Assembly (NCBI GenBank): GCA_024741835.1
Contig: JAENRP010000005.1
Span: forward strand, 199,444-263,443
DNA length: 64,000 bases
Direction: 5' to 3'
Source: Diplocarpon mali
Lineage: Eukaryota; Ascomycota; Leotiomycetes; Helotiales; Drepanopezizaceae
The position numbers and the translations under genes were made by a program. The notes below the pieces were generated by a model. The model was not told where the DNA came from. It searched no databases and saw nothing but the letters and a program-made list of their open reading frames with translations. Shown piece by piece: positions 52,201 through 64,000 of the stretch; position 1 is the stretch's first letter; each line of letters opens with the position of its first letter.

Positions 52201-55200
52201 TACGCAAAGATTCCTTTGAAAAGCAAAAGCTAGGCCGTTACAAAACACCGGGTCGAAGCTGAGGCAACGCGAATACGGAAAATGATATCGATTGCGGTGC
52301 CCTCCTCGGACGGTCAGTACACTGTGCACAGTCGAGGTCAACGATCACTTCCGGTACTGGTAGGTCTGTGCTCCTCGTGGAGGACTGGCCCCAGAGATCG
52401 GCTGAGTCCTGACTCTGCAACTCTCCCCTAACCCAAGGGGGAATACCTGCCAGAGCGGGCCCGGGGGATGGAGAGTCATTGATTTGGACGAGAATCCCCT
52501 TCTCCGGCAGTAGAGAGGAGTGGTCCGCACGAGACTTGTGAGTCCTGACACCCGAAAAGTTTCAGTCCACAACCCCTCAGTCGACACTTGAAGCTGAGAG
52601 GTCAGAGACATACATCGCCCCGAACAGACTGGTTGAAGGATAGTTCCCTTGTTCGTACACAGCACACAGGAGAACCGATGCACAGCTCCAGAATCAAATA
52701 GCGAGGGGCCTCCCTCAGGCAGGGATGTCGGCATTATGGGACGCTCGTCCTCTCCGGCACTTCCCTCCCCCCTGATGAAAAGCCTGACCCCCGAAAAGCA
52801 TCGAGTGGCCTGCTCTTGCAATGCCGAGAATCGTCCTCCCATAGAATACACCTTTTGAGCTGATACCTCGCGGTACAGTTCTCTTTCTACTCCTCCGAGC
52901 AGGTATTTATTTGCTATTGACACTTTCCAAGGGGAGATGCTCGAACGGTGATAAGGCCGAGCTCTAGGAGTTTGCCTGCCAGGCATCACGCCGCTAAATA
53001 AGGCTCGCTTGGGGAGTCAATGTGGTAACCGGTAAGAAAAGTTGAGTATAAACCGACAAGGAATACATCACACTTGCCGAGATACTTTTTTCGGGAAGTT
53101 TATGTATTTTCTTATTTGCACCGACTAGTCCCCTTTCAGCCACACACAGTAGCCTTTGTAGAGGTCCTGTGCTGCCGACTACTCCCGGCTTTTTTCGTCT
53201 ATACTATGGGTCGGATCCCACTGATTAGCACCCCATAGACCAGGGGGTATAACTATCCTACACTCCACCCCCACCGGGCCGGCTCAAAAGTTCGACTTTA
53301 GCAGTGGCACAGGCGAAGAAATTCACATTTGAACCAGCAGTACTTCAACCACACATCGAGAGCAGGCCAAACTTTCAAATTTTAGGATCATCAAGTATTT
53401 CAAGTTGTACAGATCGTTTTCGCGACTGTTTCTCTTCGCATACAAATGTTTACTTCCCAAAGCAAAAGCAAGCTACTGCTGATTCGGCTTTTGAATGTCA
53501 AACTCAAAAATGCTACCCTCGAGCTACTGCGTACTGAGTAGTTAAGGTGGTTAGGATAATGGTACCCTACCCGGAGTAGTTTTTGTCCCAAGCAACAGAG
53601 TTCGTTCTGATAATAAGGTTCTTGCTAATGCCGCCTGCAAGGTTAGAAGGAACGGAAGTACTCCAAGTTTTCGAGCTTGGGAAATTACAAATATGCGGCT
53701 TCACGGAAACGATAAAGGAATAAGGCTATCAGGCATATGCGCAGATCGCATGCCAATTCACCCACGCCGCTTTTGCTTCTTTCTGAAGCTGACCTGGAAT
53801 TTCAAAGATAGCCCTCACCTGCCTACCATACCGAGGCACCTAAGATAAGTAAAAGATATTACTCATTATACGACATAAGAGTCATTAACAACGAGAGTTC
53901 AGATAGTAAGTCGATCCTGTAACATCACTCAATACAATAGTAAGTTGTAAAGTATTCCCTATTGCCGTTATCACTAGTATGTTACTATTAGGTACAAAGT
54001 AGATAGTTTAGAGGGGAAGTTCTACCAGCCGCTTGCATTTAACAATGTTTCGTACTCGCAGTCTTTCTGTATCTCGAATTTGACACACACTGCGCAAGGG
54101 AACTCGGCCATGAAACTATGTGTCTACAGCACGTGTTGTAGGTGGCTCATAGGATGTAACAAATACTACAGATTCTGACATCAACCAGACTTGTCCTCGC
54201 TGTCGCACAATACACTAACTGTAGAGGCTCCCTGATTCAAGTTAGACCACTGTACTCGCGTCTCCTTTAATGTGAGTGCATACGTAATCTTTGGCTGTGG
54301 CAAAGGCGAACGGATGAACATCTGGATTCGAGGGAGGCGGGGGGCGCGTGGGGGGGCGGCAGCATTCACTTTTTGGAGAAAAGCTGCCAACTTTGCAACT
54401 CCGCAGGAGAGCTGCCCTCTTCTCTACGCAACCGAGGCCGGTTGAGAACCCGCAGGAGGCAAATAGGCACCAAAACATATAACGAGCTTGGAAGCCCTTC
54501 CCATAGCGCGGCTAATTCCTTTCGCGCTGCCTTGAAAAACTATCGGGACAGGAATCCTTTCATTCCTGCTCCCTATTTCTTCTTCTTTTCTCGACTCTGG
54601 TGGGGAGAGGAAAGTCCTGCAAGCTGTGCTCTATCCCGTAACCCGACATACTCCAAGATAGCCGGGTGAATGAAAAATGCTGGAAGCCGAGTAACTCGGA
54701 AGTTGCCTAAGGCGTACTCTACCATACTCGGGGAGGGGGAACAGTATCAAATATTCCTCTGTTGTCAATCCCAAGGTTCGCCGCGTTGAGTTCCCGTTGT
54801 GAAGCGGTTGTGATTCTTACTTTGCGGTGGATTTCTTCTGCCGTGGATTTGGCGGAATCAATAGCAGTGGCAATGGGGTCAATAGCAAACCTGTACCCAA
54901 CTTTCCCCCTGTTTCCAGGCATACGTGCCACTTTAATAAGCGAAACTCTTCTTTTGAACTACCTCTCTAGGAGAATAGTACTAATAGTAACGACCATACT
55001 TAACCCTTTACGTGTATGCGTATAAGAAGTAGTCCATTATACCGAACGATATGATTGCTATACTCCAGTGTATTATTGACTGCTTTCGGAGTATATTGTA
55101 AACAACATATATGACCTTCGATTTCTCTTCTTCAGCTTGCAGGAGCAAAAGCAGCTGTGGGTAAACCTGTAGGCGATATACGTCTATGCCTTATGGCCTT

Positions 55201-58066
55201 GTGGCATCTCAATCGGTTCCGTTTATACGTCGCCCCGCTGCTGGGGAGAAGACCGACTACGAGTTGCAGAAAACCAATAGCATCGCCGCTTCTGCCTGTC
55301 TTGGAAATCATACCCCCCAGAAGATATGCGTACTAGAAAAACGCATGCATGAGGATGGGTGCTGCATGATCAAATGTACATGGCTCCCTACGATGCAGCA
55401 CTCTCTCTCCTCCCTACGCAGCCGTCAGGGGAAATCGTCGTTCACTGCATTTCTCTGCTCCGAGCAATCTGACGGAATCGCAGGAGAGAGGCGGTGACAG
55501 AGACTTCCCCTGTTGTCTCTGCATTCGTGAAGCGGGACTCTCTATTTCAAACGCGAATTCCCCTGTCCTTCGGAGATCTCTGTTTCGACGTTGCTGTTTG
55601 GCGCGAGTAGCAAACCGGTTCTTCTGTTCTGCTCGAAACCCCCAGATGGCGAGTGGGAGGAGCTGGAAGCTCGGGGACGTTCTTGGATCTCGTCGATTAC
55701 GGGCCTGGCAGTGTGAGTCGAGAGTCGCGATCGAGAGCATTCGGCTCGCCGAGTAATTCGAGAGACGCGACTGCTCGACGCGAATGTATAGGGGAGCGGT
55801 CCGAGTCGCGTCGCCAAGATACCATCTGAATGCTGTAGGAGTTAAAGGGCTGGCATAGTAATGATAAGGCTTGTTTTGGCTCGCGTTGCTGATCAAGTAC
55901 TCTATCGCAGAGCAAACGAACACCACTTTAAGTTATCATTAATATTGGCAATGCACTCCAAACCATTCCCCGCCCTGAAGAACACGATATTGTGGTGTTT
56001 GTTTGGCCTTTAGCAAAGTACAGACAACTCTCTAGGTAACTTTCCATAGATAGTTGCCCTGGTATCGATCCACTGTTAGTGGATTGGGTTCAAGATGGCA
56101 CTTTAGAGTTCAATTCTGAACAGCTAGCTACGTAATTGGCCAGTAACCTTTACTCTCACATCTCTCGGCTTTTTCAATGGCATGTAAACCCACATTGTAC
56201 TACAAGCAGCAGAACAGAACTGTGTGCTACGTACATGTTAGAGACTAATCTCTACTCGGACTCTAAAATCTAGCTGATTTGTCTCTCCTGTGCTCTCTGT
56301 GAAGGGGTTTTAGTTTCAATCCTGCGCTGATTCTCTTCGAAATCTTCTCCAGTAGCTCCGAAGAGATTGGAGCCAGCTAGAGCGCCGACTAGCCCTCTTA
56401 TGCATTAATATAGCTTTAGGTTTCAATACTACAGACCATTCAAGGGGAAATGCACCCGAACCGCTACACATGGAATAAGACTTCTCTCCGGGCTTTCGGA
56501 TTGAAAATCGCTCTCAAAAACCGTTGAAATCTCATCAGGGCGCGTGTGGCAACCCCAAACCACCCATTCCAAGACTGTTGCTGGAGGCGGATGCGTGAAA
56601 CCGATTCGGCGCCGAGTAATGCGTTCAAGACTAGCGTTGTAAAACTATTTCGCGAAAGTGACGTGACCCGCACGAATTCTGCAAAGCTATTGGAAGGTTA
56701 ACAGTGCAAAGATTTTACTTCGTTAGCATCGAGATTTCGATTTCCAGCCCACGATTTCGGTGATTTGTGGAGCTGGCTACGTCAGCTCAACTCCACCTTA
56801 GGTACGGTATCTAAACAAGGTGCTCAAGCTTGAAGAGCTCTAACATCTTATGGAGTCTTAGTGGTACGGAGTGGTAATAATTCTAGGGTCCCATGGTTAC
56901 AAGCAGCTTTGGGGAAGAATAGCTAATCCTCGGCATTGGCAAATTCTCTGGATTAGCAGACTCCTAGTCTGCGAAACCCGACTCTAGGTACGTTACCCAA
57001 CGTGCTTATTTTATTCTATTTTCACTGCAAACATCGCCCTGCTGCTTCTCGAGACTGTTTTGACAAAAGTGAATTGCCAAAACTGTTTTTAAAAATGACT
57101 TCGAGTGGCCAAAGGAGCACTTGGGTAGACTCTCTTGCATTAGAATGGCTGATCAGTAGAGTGACAATGGGTTTGCAGCCGATAAGTAATAGAAAGTATA
57201 GTGTGTCGTCAGAGGCCAAGCGAATACCACATAAAAGTATAAAAAATATTTCACCTTGCAGACGAACTGAATACCACCCTTGCACACACGCTAGTGAGGT
57301 GTTTGTTTGGTCTGCAGAAAAGATAAGTGGCTATATTGCTCCGCAAAACTCGATATTTTCAAGGTTCGAAAACTCGGTCTCCTCTCGCTCTCTGGATCGA
57401 GTGGCTGGACTTTCCTTGTTGACGGGAAACTGGCTATGAGATTTCGACCCATCGTATCCGCGATTTTGAGAAAGTGGAGTATCACACAAAATTTCCCTAC
57501 AGTCACATGAAATTGTAGGAAGATTGGTGGATAGTCTTCTCTAGTGGCCAACGAATCATATGGCTATGTTCAAGCCTGATGGGTTTCTACAGCCAACGTG
57601 ACTTTTATAACGACCAGTTTTGTGGTCTGTGCCTCAAGGCTGGCAGGGGCTCTCAAACCACTCTGATTTTCCATCCTGAGTTCAATGTAGGCAGATCGAT
57701 TCGAGTAGAGCAACAATGTTTCGCTGGTGTAATTCAACACGCACGGTATGCTGATGAGGTAGCCTCTCTTTTTCGCAGGAAACGCATTCAACGCCTTCTA
57801 ATACTGTAGTGCCCGAAATTTCGCTGCTATCGACAACGTGTAGAATTTAATCCTGCGACCATATTTCTCATGCTCTATTTCTCCTGGCTTGGCTTCCGCA
57901 ATACCGGCAACGCACTTACCGTTGATTTTTTCTGTTGAATCACCTCTGCTAGTCACCAAGATATTAGGCACAATCATTACCGTGAACATCAACTAAAAGT
58001 GACATGAAAATTCGATCCATGTCGAAGACTTTGATAACCTCGAGGACCCTGAAGACGTAGTGGAAG

Positions 58067-59596
58067 CTAAACTATCTTGTTACCAGTTCCTGCAGCTTGA
58101 TTCATGAGGAAGTTCTTCACAGGCCCCAGGGCGTTCACAGCTCTGAGACCCAGGCTCCTCAGGGGAACCAGGGGGCCACTCTCGATAGCATACAGCTTGT
58201 GTAGCTTGTCAACCACTCCTAGCATAACATGGTTCGCTGCGTATCTCTCTGCGTTGTACGTCTCCAGGGACATCTGGACTCCGATATCCTGCCCATGGAT
58301 GACGGCGAATGCGATTGTATGGGCCAAACTCTCAACATCGCCCTGTCCCTGGTTGAGTCCCTGTCCAGCCAGAGGGTGGATGGTGTGCGCCGCTTCTCCA
58401 ACGAGCGCAACTCTTTCCCCGATATATGTATCTGCGTGGCGTAGCTTCAAAGGAAACGATGCAACACTCCCTTCTTGAATCCTCACGGACAGCTGAGGGG
58501 TTCGAGACCTGTCGAAACCCGTATGCTGTAAACGCCATGCAAACTCCTCTGCCTGTCCTTCGGCTTGGGTATGCATGTATGCCAGGTCCACTGGCGACAG
58601 TCTGAAAGCAGCATTGACCATAGCGATAAAGTCCCTAGGGCTTAAGGTCTTTAAATGTGCCGCAAATTCAGGAGTAGTCGACCAAACCAATGTCGAGAAA
58701 TTTCCCGGTAGCGGAAGCATGGCAACAGGTCCCGTAGGCAAAAATCTCTGATATGCCGTCTTCAAACTCTCGCCGTCCCGCCCACTTCCTTCCAGCTCGA
58801 GCGTAGCCACCACACTATACCTCTCGTAGTCCCATCCCTTGCTCCCAATCCCCGCGAACGCTCTCACAGAACTGTTTGCCCCATCAGCGCCTACGAGCAA
58901 CCTGGCAGCGATTTTCCTCCCTCCGCTCAACTGCACGACCGGCCAATTGCTTAAATCTACCTCAGCAGTCTCCTGGCCCAGCACAATATCCACCAGCTTC
59001 TGCCCATCTAGCACCTCCACGCCTCCTAAAGCCTCGATCCGTTTCAGCAACGCAGACGTAAGGTTGAGATTTTCGTTCATATACGCAATCGTGTTGCCCT
59101 GCTTCCCGCTCGGCCAGTCGAACTCTATTCTCGCTCCTGTAACACCGTCCCAGACTTGCATCTCCTGATACGCCTGGACTCGTTCTCTCTGTATATGACT
59201 CCATGCTCCTATATTATCCAGAAATCTCACCGAGGAGGGCGTGAGTGAGCTGCATCTGTTCGAGAATTGCGTGGGAGGCAGAGAGAAGAGGCGGGCCTTG
59301 CCCAAGTCCTGAATCTCTACCAGAGCAACTTTCAGATTCGATGTAGCAGGTGAAGAACCTAGGAATTTTTTTTTAGCTAGATCTGTGAATTGTATCAAGT
59401 GAAAATGCATACGTAGTGCAGCTAAGAGACTAAGTCCTGCTGGTCCGCCTCCTACACACACGACGTCGTATATTTCCGGGGTGTTAAAAACATCAGTTCC
59501 ATATTTCCTTCTCTGACGGTTCCATTGACGTGTGCAAGACGTGCAAACATAGTCGCGTATCAACCGGAACGTTGGAATTCGCAAAATTGGCGTCAT
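58067..59596 (-). CDS. COQ6: Coq6, FAD-dependent ubiquinone biosynthesis monooxygenase
   Basis: Two exons, 59413-59596 and 58067-59358; 491 aa. The mitochondrial enzyme hydroxylates the ubiquinone ring at C5. A basic, Arg-rich presequence (MTPILRIPTFRLIRDY ... RQWNRQRRKYG) precedes the FAD motif VCVGGGPAGLSLLAAL (near 47-62). LLVGADGANSSVRAFAGI is the second flavin/NAD(P)H DG motif. VALVGEAAHTIHPLAGQGLN is the third, with Glu in place of the usual Asp of the GD motif. The C-terminus (LHKLYAIESGPLVPLRSLGL) fits Coq6. The intron (54 bp) is stop-free and a multiple of three; splicing gives AALRSSPATSNLKVAL, matching the family, whereas retention adds 18 residues between the FAD helix and strand 2. 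Confidence 0.93.
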   Translation of the reverse strand: MTPILRIPTFRLIRDYVCTSCTRQWNRQRRKYGTDVFNTPEIYDVVCVGGGPAGLSLLAALRMHFHLIQFTDLAKKKFLGSSPATSNLKVALVEIQDLGKARLFSLPPTQFSNRCSSLTPSSVRFLDNIGAWSHIQRERVQAYQEMQVWDGVTGARIEFDWPSGKQGNTIAYMNENLNLTSALLKRIEALGGVEVLDGQKLVDIVLGQETAEVDLSNWPVVQLSGGRKIAARLLVGADGANSSVRAFAGIGSKGWDYERYSVVATLELEGSGRDGESLKTAYQRFLPTGPVAMLPLPGNFSTLVWSTTPEFAAHLKTLSPRDFIAMVNAAFRLSPVDLAYMHTQAEGQAEEFAWRLQHTGFDRSRTPQLSVRIQEGSVASFPLKLRHADTYIGERVALVGEAAHTIHPLAGQGLNQGQGDVESLAHTIAFAVIHGQDIGVQMSLETYNAERYAANHVMLGVVDKLHKLYAIESGPLVPLRSLGLRAVNALGPVKNFLMNQAAGTGNKIV

Positions 59597-60162
59597 AATG
59601 CCGTTGAAGGTTGGAAGGTCCTAATATGACACTTCAGTGGGTCGGCATTTCAAGTAAGCACAGGATAACCCGAGCTGAAGTTTAAAGATACCCGAAACCT
59701 TAAATCACGATATCACATGATTAATATCTGTGATGACCCTGGTTATCGTAGAAATTACGATGTATGTCATGTCTAAGGTTCCCACGTTTTCCCAATGTTA
59801 TGAGCTACGAATTGTCCGATTTTCTTCTGATTCGGCTTGTGCACATCGATTGGTTCCATATCTACTGCTCTACTCTTAAAATTTATGCAAGAAATGGTAA
59901 TTCTGCGACGATCTCCGTGAAGACTAGCCACAGGAAAAGCAGCAGCAACTACATTAGTGATTCTGGGAGGTCTTGATAGTGACCATTACCAGATCCTGAG
60001 CCTAAGTGTATCTCCACCGACGCTGCGGCAAAGCTAAATACCATCCACCGTGCCATGCGTTCTTTTATACATGCAAATGTAAATCGACAAGAATGGAGGC
60101 AAAAATGCCTGATAGTAAATTTAAGCTTGAGAGCTGGTATGCAGGTTGCTGGGCTCCACAAC
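59597..60162. other. Intergenic region, TOP1 3' flank to COQ6 promoter
   Basis: Both neighbours are on the minus strand. Nothing coding recognised. Confidence 0.4.
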
Positions 60163-63100
60163 TTAAAACTCCCAGTCATCTTCGTCTTTTATCGACTCAA
60201 TGGCCCAGTTGAATTTCTCTCTAAGGGTCTTGGAGAAGAACTTCTCAATAGGAACATCAAACTTCTTCGAGAAGATGACGGTCAAACGCGGATCAATGTA
60301 GTTCTATAACGGTTAGCCTTGGCCCCTGCGCTTGAAGTAGCAAAACTTACTATCTTACTCGTACCGAGCGCAACTTCCTTGTTGCCCTCTCGGTCTTCTG
60401 CCTGAAGTCTCATGGCTGCAATACGAGCATCCAATTTTTCGATGGCAACCTCATACTTCTCTACTGATGGGCCCTTGCCCTCGGGCTCCACCTTCTTCGA
60501 CTTATTCTCTTTTTTGAACTTCTTCTCCAAATCATCAGCAACCTCAAGTCTCTCGGTCAGCTCCTTGGCCTTCATTTCCTTTTGACCTTCGGCAGCGAGC
60601 TTTTCGTTATCCTTCTGAAACTTCTTTTCGATCTTTGTGCGCTGCTCTTGAACGAGAAAGGCTTGGTGCTCGAGAATCCAGTCTTGGTCAAGATCATCGT
60701 CTAGTCCAAACCATTCGGCCCCCTTTTTCTTCCTTTGCTTGGGATCAACGTTAAGGATCATTTGCTTGAGGCGCCATTGCTGATATTGAAGGCCTTTGAT
60801 CTAGAAAGAGCTTGTCAGTCCCATACATTCCACAGAGATCTGAGCCAACTCACTCGATCAGTCATTTTTTCCATCTGGGCCTCGTGACTAGCACCAACAG
60901 AGCGCTTATGGTTACACAGTACTGCAACCTCTCGATTGCAATCATTGTATAGTTTGACCTTTTCTTGTATAGAAAGGTTCTTAACTTTAAGTCCCTGTAG
61001 AAGTTTGGACATAGTCCAGGAAGCGTTATATGTACGAAATACCTTCGCACTGAGCCCAGGCATGTAGCTTGTTAAGTGCTTGTTCAGTTGGGTGGTCTGT
61101 TCTAGTCAGCTCGCACTGCAGCATTGACGTTTTCAGACTCACAGTAAGACGGTCAAAAATGTCATCGCCCTCTTTTTTTGGAGGCTTTTTGAAGAGCTTC
61201 AGATTCTTGAAAACCTTGTCCTCAACAGCAACCTCATCGTAGTATCTGATGCTGTCCTTTCCGAGAAAGTCGAAAATCACAATGTTCGGAGGCTTTAGAG
61301 TTATATGCTCATACTTGAGAGAGCAGCAGCCAACAGTTTCAGCCTCATTCTCGGAGTCCTTTTCGTTCCCAGCACGAAGTGCCAGCCGATCAATCAGATA
61401 GACCGCTGTGGCGCGTTGTCTATCTGCCATGAGCTCAGCACGAAGGTCGCGCGTATATTCCTCCCGGATATGATCAATGTGCTTCTTGAGCTCTCGAGCC
61501 TTTTCAAACTTTTTGAAGTCACTTTGACCCTTAACACTGCTCTTCGCGGCTAGCATTACATACTTGTAAGCACCGTTGATATTTTCCTGCCACATCGCAA
61601 GCCATGTCGCCTTGTTGTCGTGCTGGACCGCTTTCCATTTGTAACCTTCTGGAGGAGTGGGTACAGTAGCCTCTTTGCCGATGTTAATGGTGATCTGGTT
61701 AGGCAGGACGCGGCGCTTTACTTTTCCGGTCTTGGGGTGCGCACCACGACCTCTAAACAGGCCAGGAGGTTCTACTCGAAAATTTCCGACCTGTTCCTTG
61801 CGACCGTCCCAGATACAGCGAGTGAAGGGAGCTTCGACCTTGTCCTTCTCGGCTTTCTCCGCCTTCTTTTCGGCAGCCGAACGAGCCTTTCTTGCTTGAC
61901 TCTTGCCGTCATAATAGTTGAATATTTGCTTAAAATCAAGTTTGGAAAACTCTTTGATGCTAATTTTGGCCCCATCAGGACCCTTGGCGCCTCCGGTTCT
62001 CTTCACCTCATCTGTGAAGTCCCCAAAGAAATTCTTCTGGAATGTGGGATTTTCAACATTAAGTGTGGAGTTCAGCATAGCACCGAAGAAGCCAGCAATC
62101 TCCTCTGCTTCAATGGACAATGTGACTGGGATACCGTCATATAGAAGCTTGACGTGCTTTGGAAGTGGCTCATATTCAGGTGGGAAGATGACACCATTGT
62201 GTTGCAATGTCTCCCATTTGATGCTATCGTCTTCCTTCTTCGGAGCATCCCACCATCTGTGCACTTCCTCCTGCTCTTCTTCACTATCTTGCTTCTCCAC
62301 GCTTTTAGCCTTCTTGATTGGGGTGGCGTCCTCTTTCTTAATTTTGCCGCTCGACTTCTTAGCTGGTGCCTTCTTTGCGAGTGCTACGTCTGAATCAGAT
62401 TCTTCTTTCTTGACACCATTCGATTTCTTCGCTGAGGCGGCACCATTGGATTTCTGTGGTTTGGCCTTCGCTTTGCTCTCTTTAGCCCGAATTTTCTTGG
62501 CTTCAACCGTCGCCTGCTTCTCGAGAGAAGCTTTTTTGTTCGCAAGTTTTGTGGTCAGAGGCTCATCATCAGAAGATTTTGCGTCAACGAGATCCGCCTT
62601 GGTGATTTTTGGAGGTAGCTTTCCGCCTCTCTTCTTTGCGGCAGCGAGGGGAACATCAGAGTCTGAGTCAGACTTTACGACTTTTTTGGAGGTTTTTTGA
62701 CGCTTCGCCTGATGAGTGTAAGTACACATTCATCATGCCAAGGAAAAGTCTAAGTCGTGATGAATGATGGAAATTCGTACCATAGGGACAATGCTGTCGC
62801 TGTCTCCATCCGAACCATCATTGTAATTGACAGACTTTGAAGTGCTATTCCTTGACTTGCGCTTCGAGATACCATTTCTCGAAGGCTTATCAATGTGCAT
62901 CCGGTCCTCGACTACAGGGCCATTTCGAATAGACACTCCCGCTGGTGCAAAAGCCCTACTCGAGGGTCCAGCCTGATCCATAATTCTATCCTCTGTTTTC
63001 GAGATACGCGCGCTTGAAACTACCAAGATAGAATGTCAGTCTCGAGAAATATGTTTGGACTTTGACGAAGCAAAAGTGACAGGCTACTGAGGTTACATTG

Positions 63101-63211
63101 GAAAGTGATTGCGCGAACTCTTGATAACAGCCTGAATTCAACTTCCTCTAAAATTACAAGGTACTCACGTTTGCCAGCAAGAGGGACATCCTCTTCGGAG
63201 TCTGACGACAT
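60163..63211 (-). CDS. TOP1: DNA topoisomerase I (type IB)
   Basis: Six exons: 63169-63211, 62781-63019, 61143-62708, 60854-61096, 60351-60800, 60163-60303; 893 aa. It relaxes supercoils via a 3'-phosphotyrosyl intermediate. Residues 1 to about 260 are charged and nuclear-localising ([14 protein letters not shown], repeated [12 protein letters not shown] blocks). The core begins at [20 protein letters not shown] and contains [39 protein letters not shown] and [16 protein letters not shown] segments. The linker coiled coil is Lys/Glu-rich ([17 protein letters not shown]). The active-site Tyr849 lies in SKINYIDPRL, split by the last intron between Ile and Asn. The 46-bp intron at 61097-61142 restores [13 protein letters not shown] followed by [15 protein letters not shown]; without it the protein would end prematurely. 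Confidence 0.95.
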
Positions 63212-63678
63212 CTTGAAGAAATATGGAGGCGGTCTCTGGGGAAAGATTGAAGATTTGACCCGATTGGAACGAAGCAGCGAGCTGAACAGTTGTCAATACC
63301 GGACGCGATTTTTGTTGCTCTTGGTAGTTTGGCTTGCCTTTGAGCGCGTAGAGTCAGACTGATAGGTTTGTTTTTTATGGAAACCTGTCGCAGATGTTTA
63401 AAGAGAAGAAGTGGTTGAGTAAAGAGGCGTCTTGACATGCAAAATATGGGCATGAGAATGGAGCCTTGCTTTTTGGAGTGAGAAGTCAGATTCTCTTAAG
63501 GTGGCTTCTGTCGCTTATTGGTTCAAGCTAACTAAGTGGGGTCATCTAAACTTGAAAGCCTGAGGTGCTCCAGATTACTGCGGACAACCCGACAACGAAA
63601 AACCGCTCCATCATCCAGCCTTCCCTGTGTCAATTGAGCCTCCAATTCCAAAGGCTCAATCCTCTTCCTGTCGATAAG
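63212..63678. promoter_or_regulatory. Divergent promoter region, TOP1 / ATP3
   Basis: 467 bp separate the two start codons. No clear TATA element or RNA gene seen. Confidence 0.4.
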
Positions 63679-64000
63679 ATGCTTTCCAGAGCTGCTCGGC
63701 CTGCCTTGAGAGCTGGCGCTGCGGTGTCTGTCCGGTGAGCAATCCCTTATGGTGATGAACTTGGACGACTGGAGACCCGGAAGCTGCAGATATTGGACTT
63801 GAGGGAATGGAGGGACGAGAATGGGTAGCGAAGCGGAAAAGGCTAATAGGAGTGTGTAATCAGACCTATTCCTCAAAATGCGGCTATGTTTGCGACCCTT
63901 CGTGAAATCGAGGATAGATTGAAGTCGATTAGGTACTTAACTGTTCCCTTTAGTTCGACTACAACATCCAATGATCTGACAATGCCTCAAGAAACATCGA
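63679..64000 (+). CDS. ATP3: ATP synthase F1 gamma subunit, mitochondrial (partial, runs off right edge)
   Basis: Exons 63679-63734 and 63864-63932, with a third starting at 63992 and cut by the window end. The first exon encodes a presequence, MLSRAARPALRAGAAVSV. Splicing in phase gives RPIPQNAAMFATLREIEDRL and then KSIRNIE, the diagnostic start of mature fungal F1 gamma, the central rotor shaft of ATP synthase. The first intron is 129 bp and the second 59 bp, both GT-AG. No single open frame covers this gene, so it is visible only after splicing. Only about 44 of some 300 residues lie in the window. Confidence 0.9.

Larger units (their letters stand above)
51229..58066. other. Gene-poor stretch of 6.8 kb
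   Basis: It lies between the unknown 493-residue gene and COQ6. 51.6-53.0 kb is relatively GC-rich; 53-58 kb is AT-rich with many stop codons. Open frames up to about 214 codons (52345-52989, -) carry no family features. The AT-rich part could be old, mutated transposon sequence, but I could not identify any transposase, reverse transcriptase, LTR pair or terminal inverted repeat. No RNA gene recognised. Confidence 0.5.

Noticed and set aside
52345..52989. 214-codon minus-strand frame
   Set aside because: Starts with GTG (ATG one codon later), no recognisable domain, in a gene-poor stretch next to an assembly gap.
55414..55926. 170-codon minus-strand frame
   Set aside because: GTG start, Arg/Ser-rich composition, no family resemblance or splice support.
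56063..56090. Short perfect inverted repeat (ATCCACT, 3-nt loop, AGTGGAT)
   Set aside because: Seven-bp stem is too short to mean much; no tRNA or terminator context.
57002..57439. 145-codon plus-strand frame, considered as transposon relic
   Set aside because: No transposase motif, terminal repeat or neighbouring fragment found.
61026..61142. Unspliced TOP1 end reading into [12 protein letters not shown]
   Set aside because: The 46-bp intron restores the conserved [15 protein letters not shown]; the unspliced end is a frame artefact.
61918..62700. 260-codon plus-strand frame over TOP1
   Set aside because: A shadow of the Lys/Glu-rich N-terminal half of TOP1; Phe/Ser-rich low-complexity translation.

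Overview
The window is nuclear DNA from a filamentous ascomycete fungus. Genes are split by very short introns (mostly 46-72 bp, GT-AG, with CTRAC/CTAAC-like branch sites near the acceptor). The products are typical of Pezizomycotina, including a Ctr copper transporter, an NDR-like kinase with a long activation-segment insert, an LSD1 homologue ending in an HMG box, and a CaM kinase. A leotiomycete such as a member of Helotiales would fit, but I cannot prove the class from sequence alone. All exon chains below were built by hand from splice signals, reading phase and family resemblance. Every complete gene model sums to a multiple of three.

Layout. 1-20 kb is gene-dense: the 3' end of an unrecognised gene, CTR copper transporter, DUS2 (-), inorganic pyrophosphatase, mL53 (-), SEC20, an orphan AATase-type acyltransferase, a nuclear FKBP prolyl isomerase, an NDR-like kinase and F-actin capping protein beta. 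20-22.4 kb holds a Sel1-repeat protein (-). 22.4-28.8 kb has no gene I can support and carries several short tandem repeats. 28.8-30.2 kb is an SDR/epimerase-like gene. 30.2-34.7 kb is gene-poor and contains a decayed dynamin-like/SLIP-GC-type GTPase pseudogene. 34.7-47 kb is dense again: LSD1-type demethylase (-), VPS33 (-), histidyl-tRNA synthetase, a UBE2W-type E2 (-) and a CaM kinase. 49.7-51.2 kb encodes a conserved-looking 493-residue protein of unknown function (-). 51.2-58.1 kb is another gene-poor stretch with a 56-base assembly gap. 58.1-64 kb holds COQ6 (-), TOP1 (-) and the first exons of ATP3, the F1-ATPase gamma subunit, cut by the right edge.

The genes are mostly unrelated housekeeping functions (tRNA modification and charging, trafficking, mitochondria, chromatin), not a cluster. 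Three intergenic spaces look like shared divergent promoters: mL53/SEC20 (260 bp), VPS33/HTS1 (262 bp) and TOP1/ATP3 (467 bp). I found no convincing new multi-gene system. The best leads are an in-frame, targeting-like upstream extension of the cytosolic-type pyrophosphatase, two GC-AG introns, a set of stop-free 3n introns, the decayed GTPase locus, and the two large gene-poor stretches.
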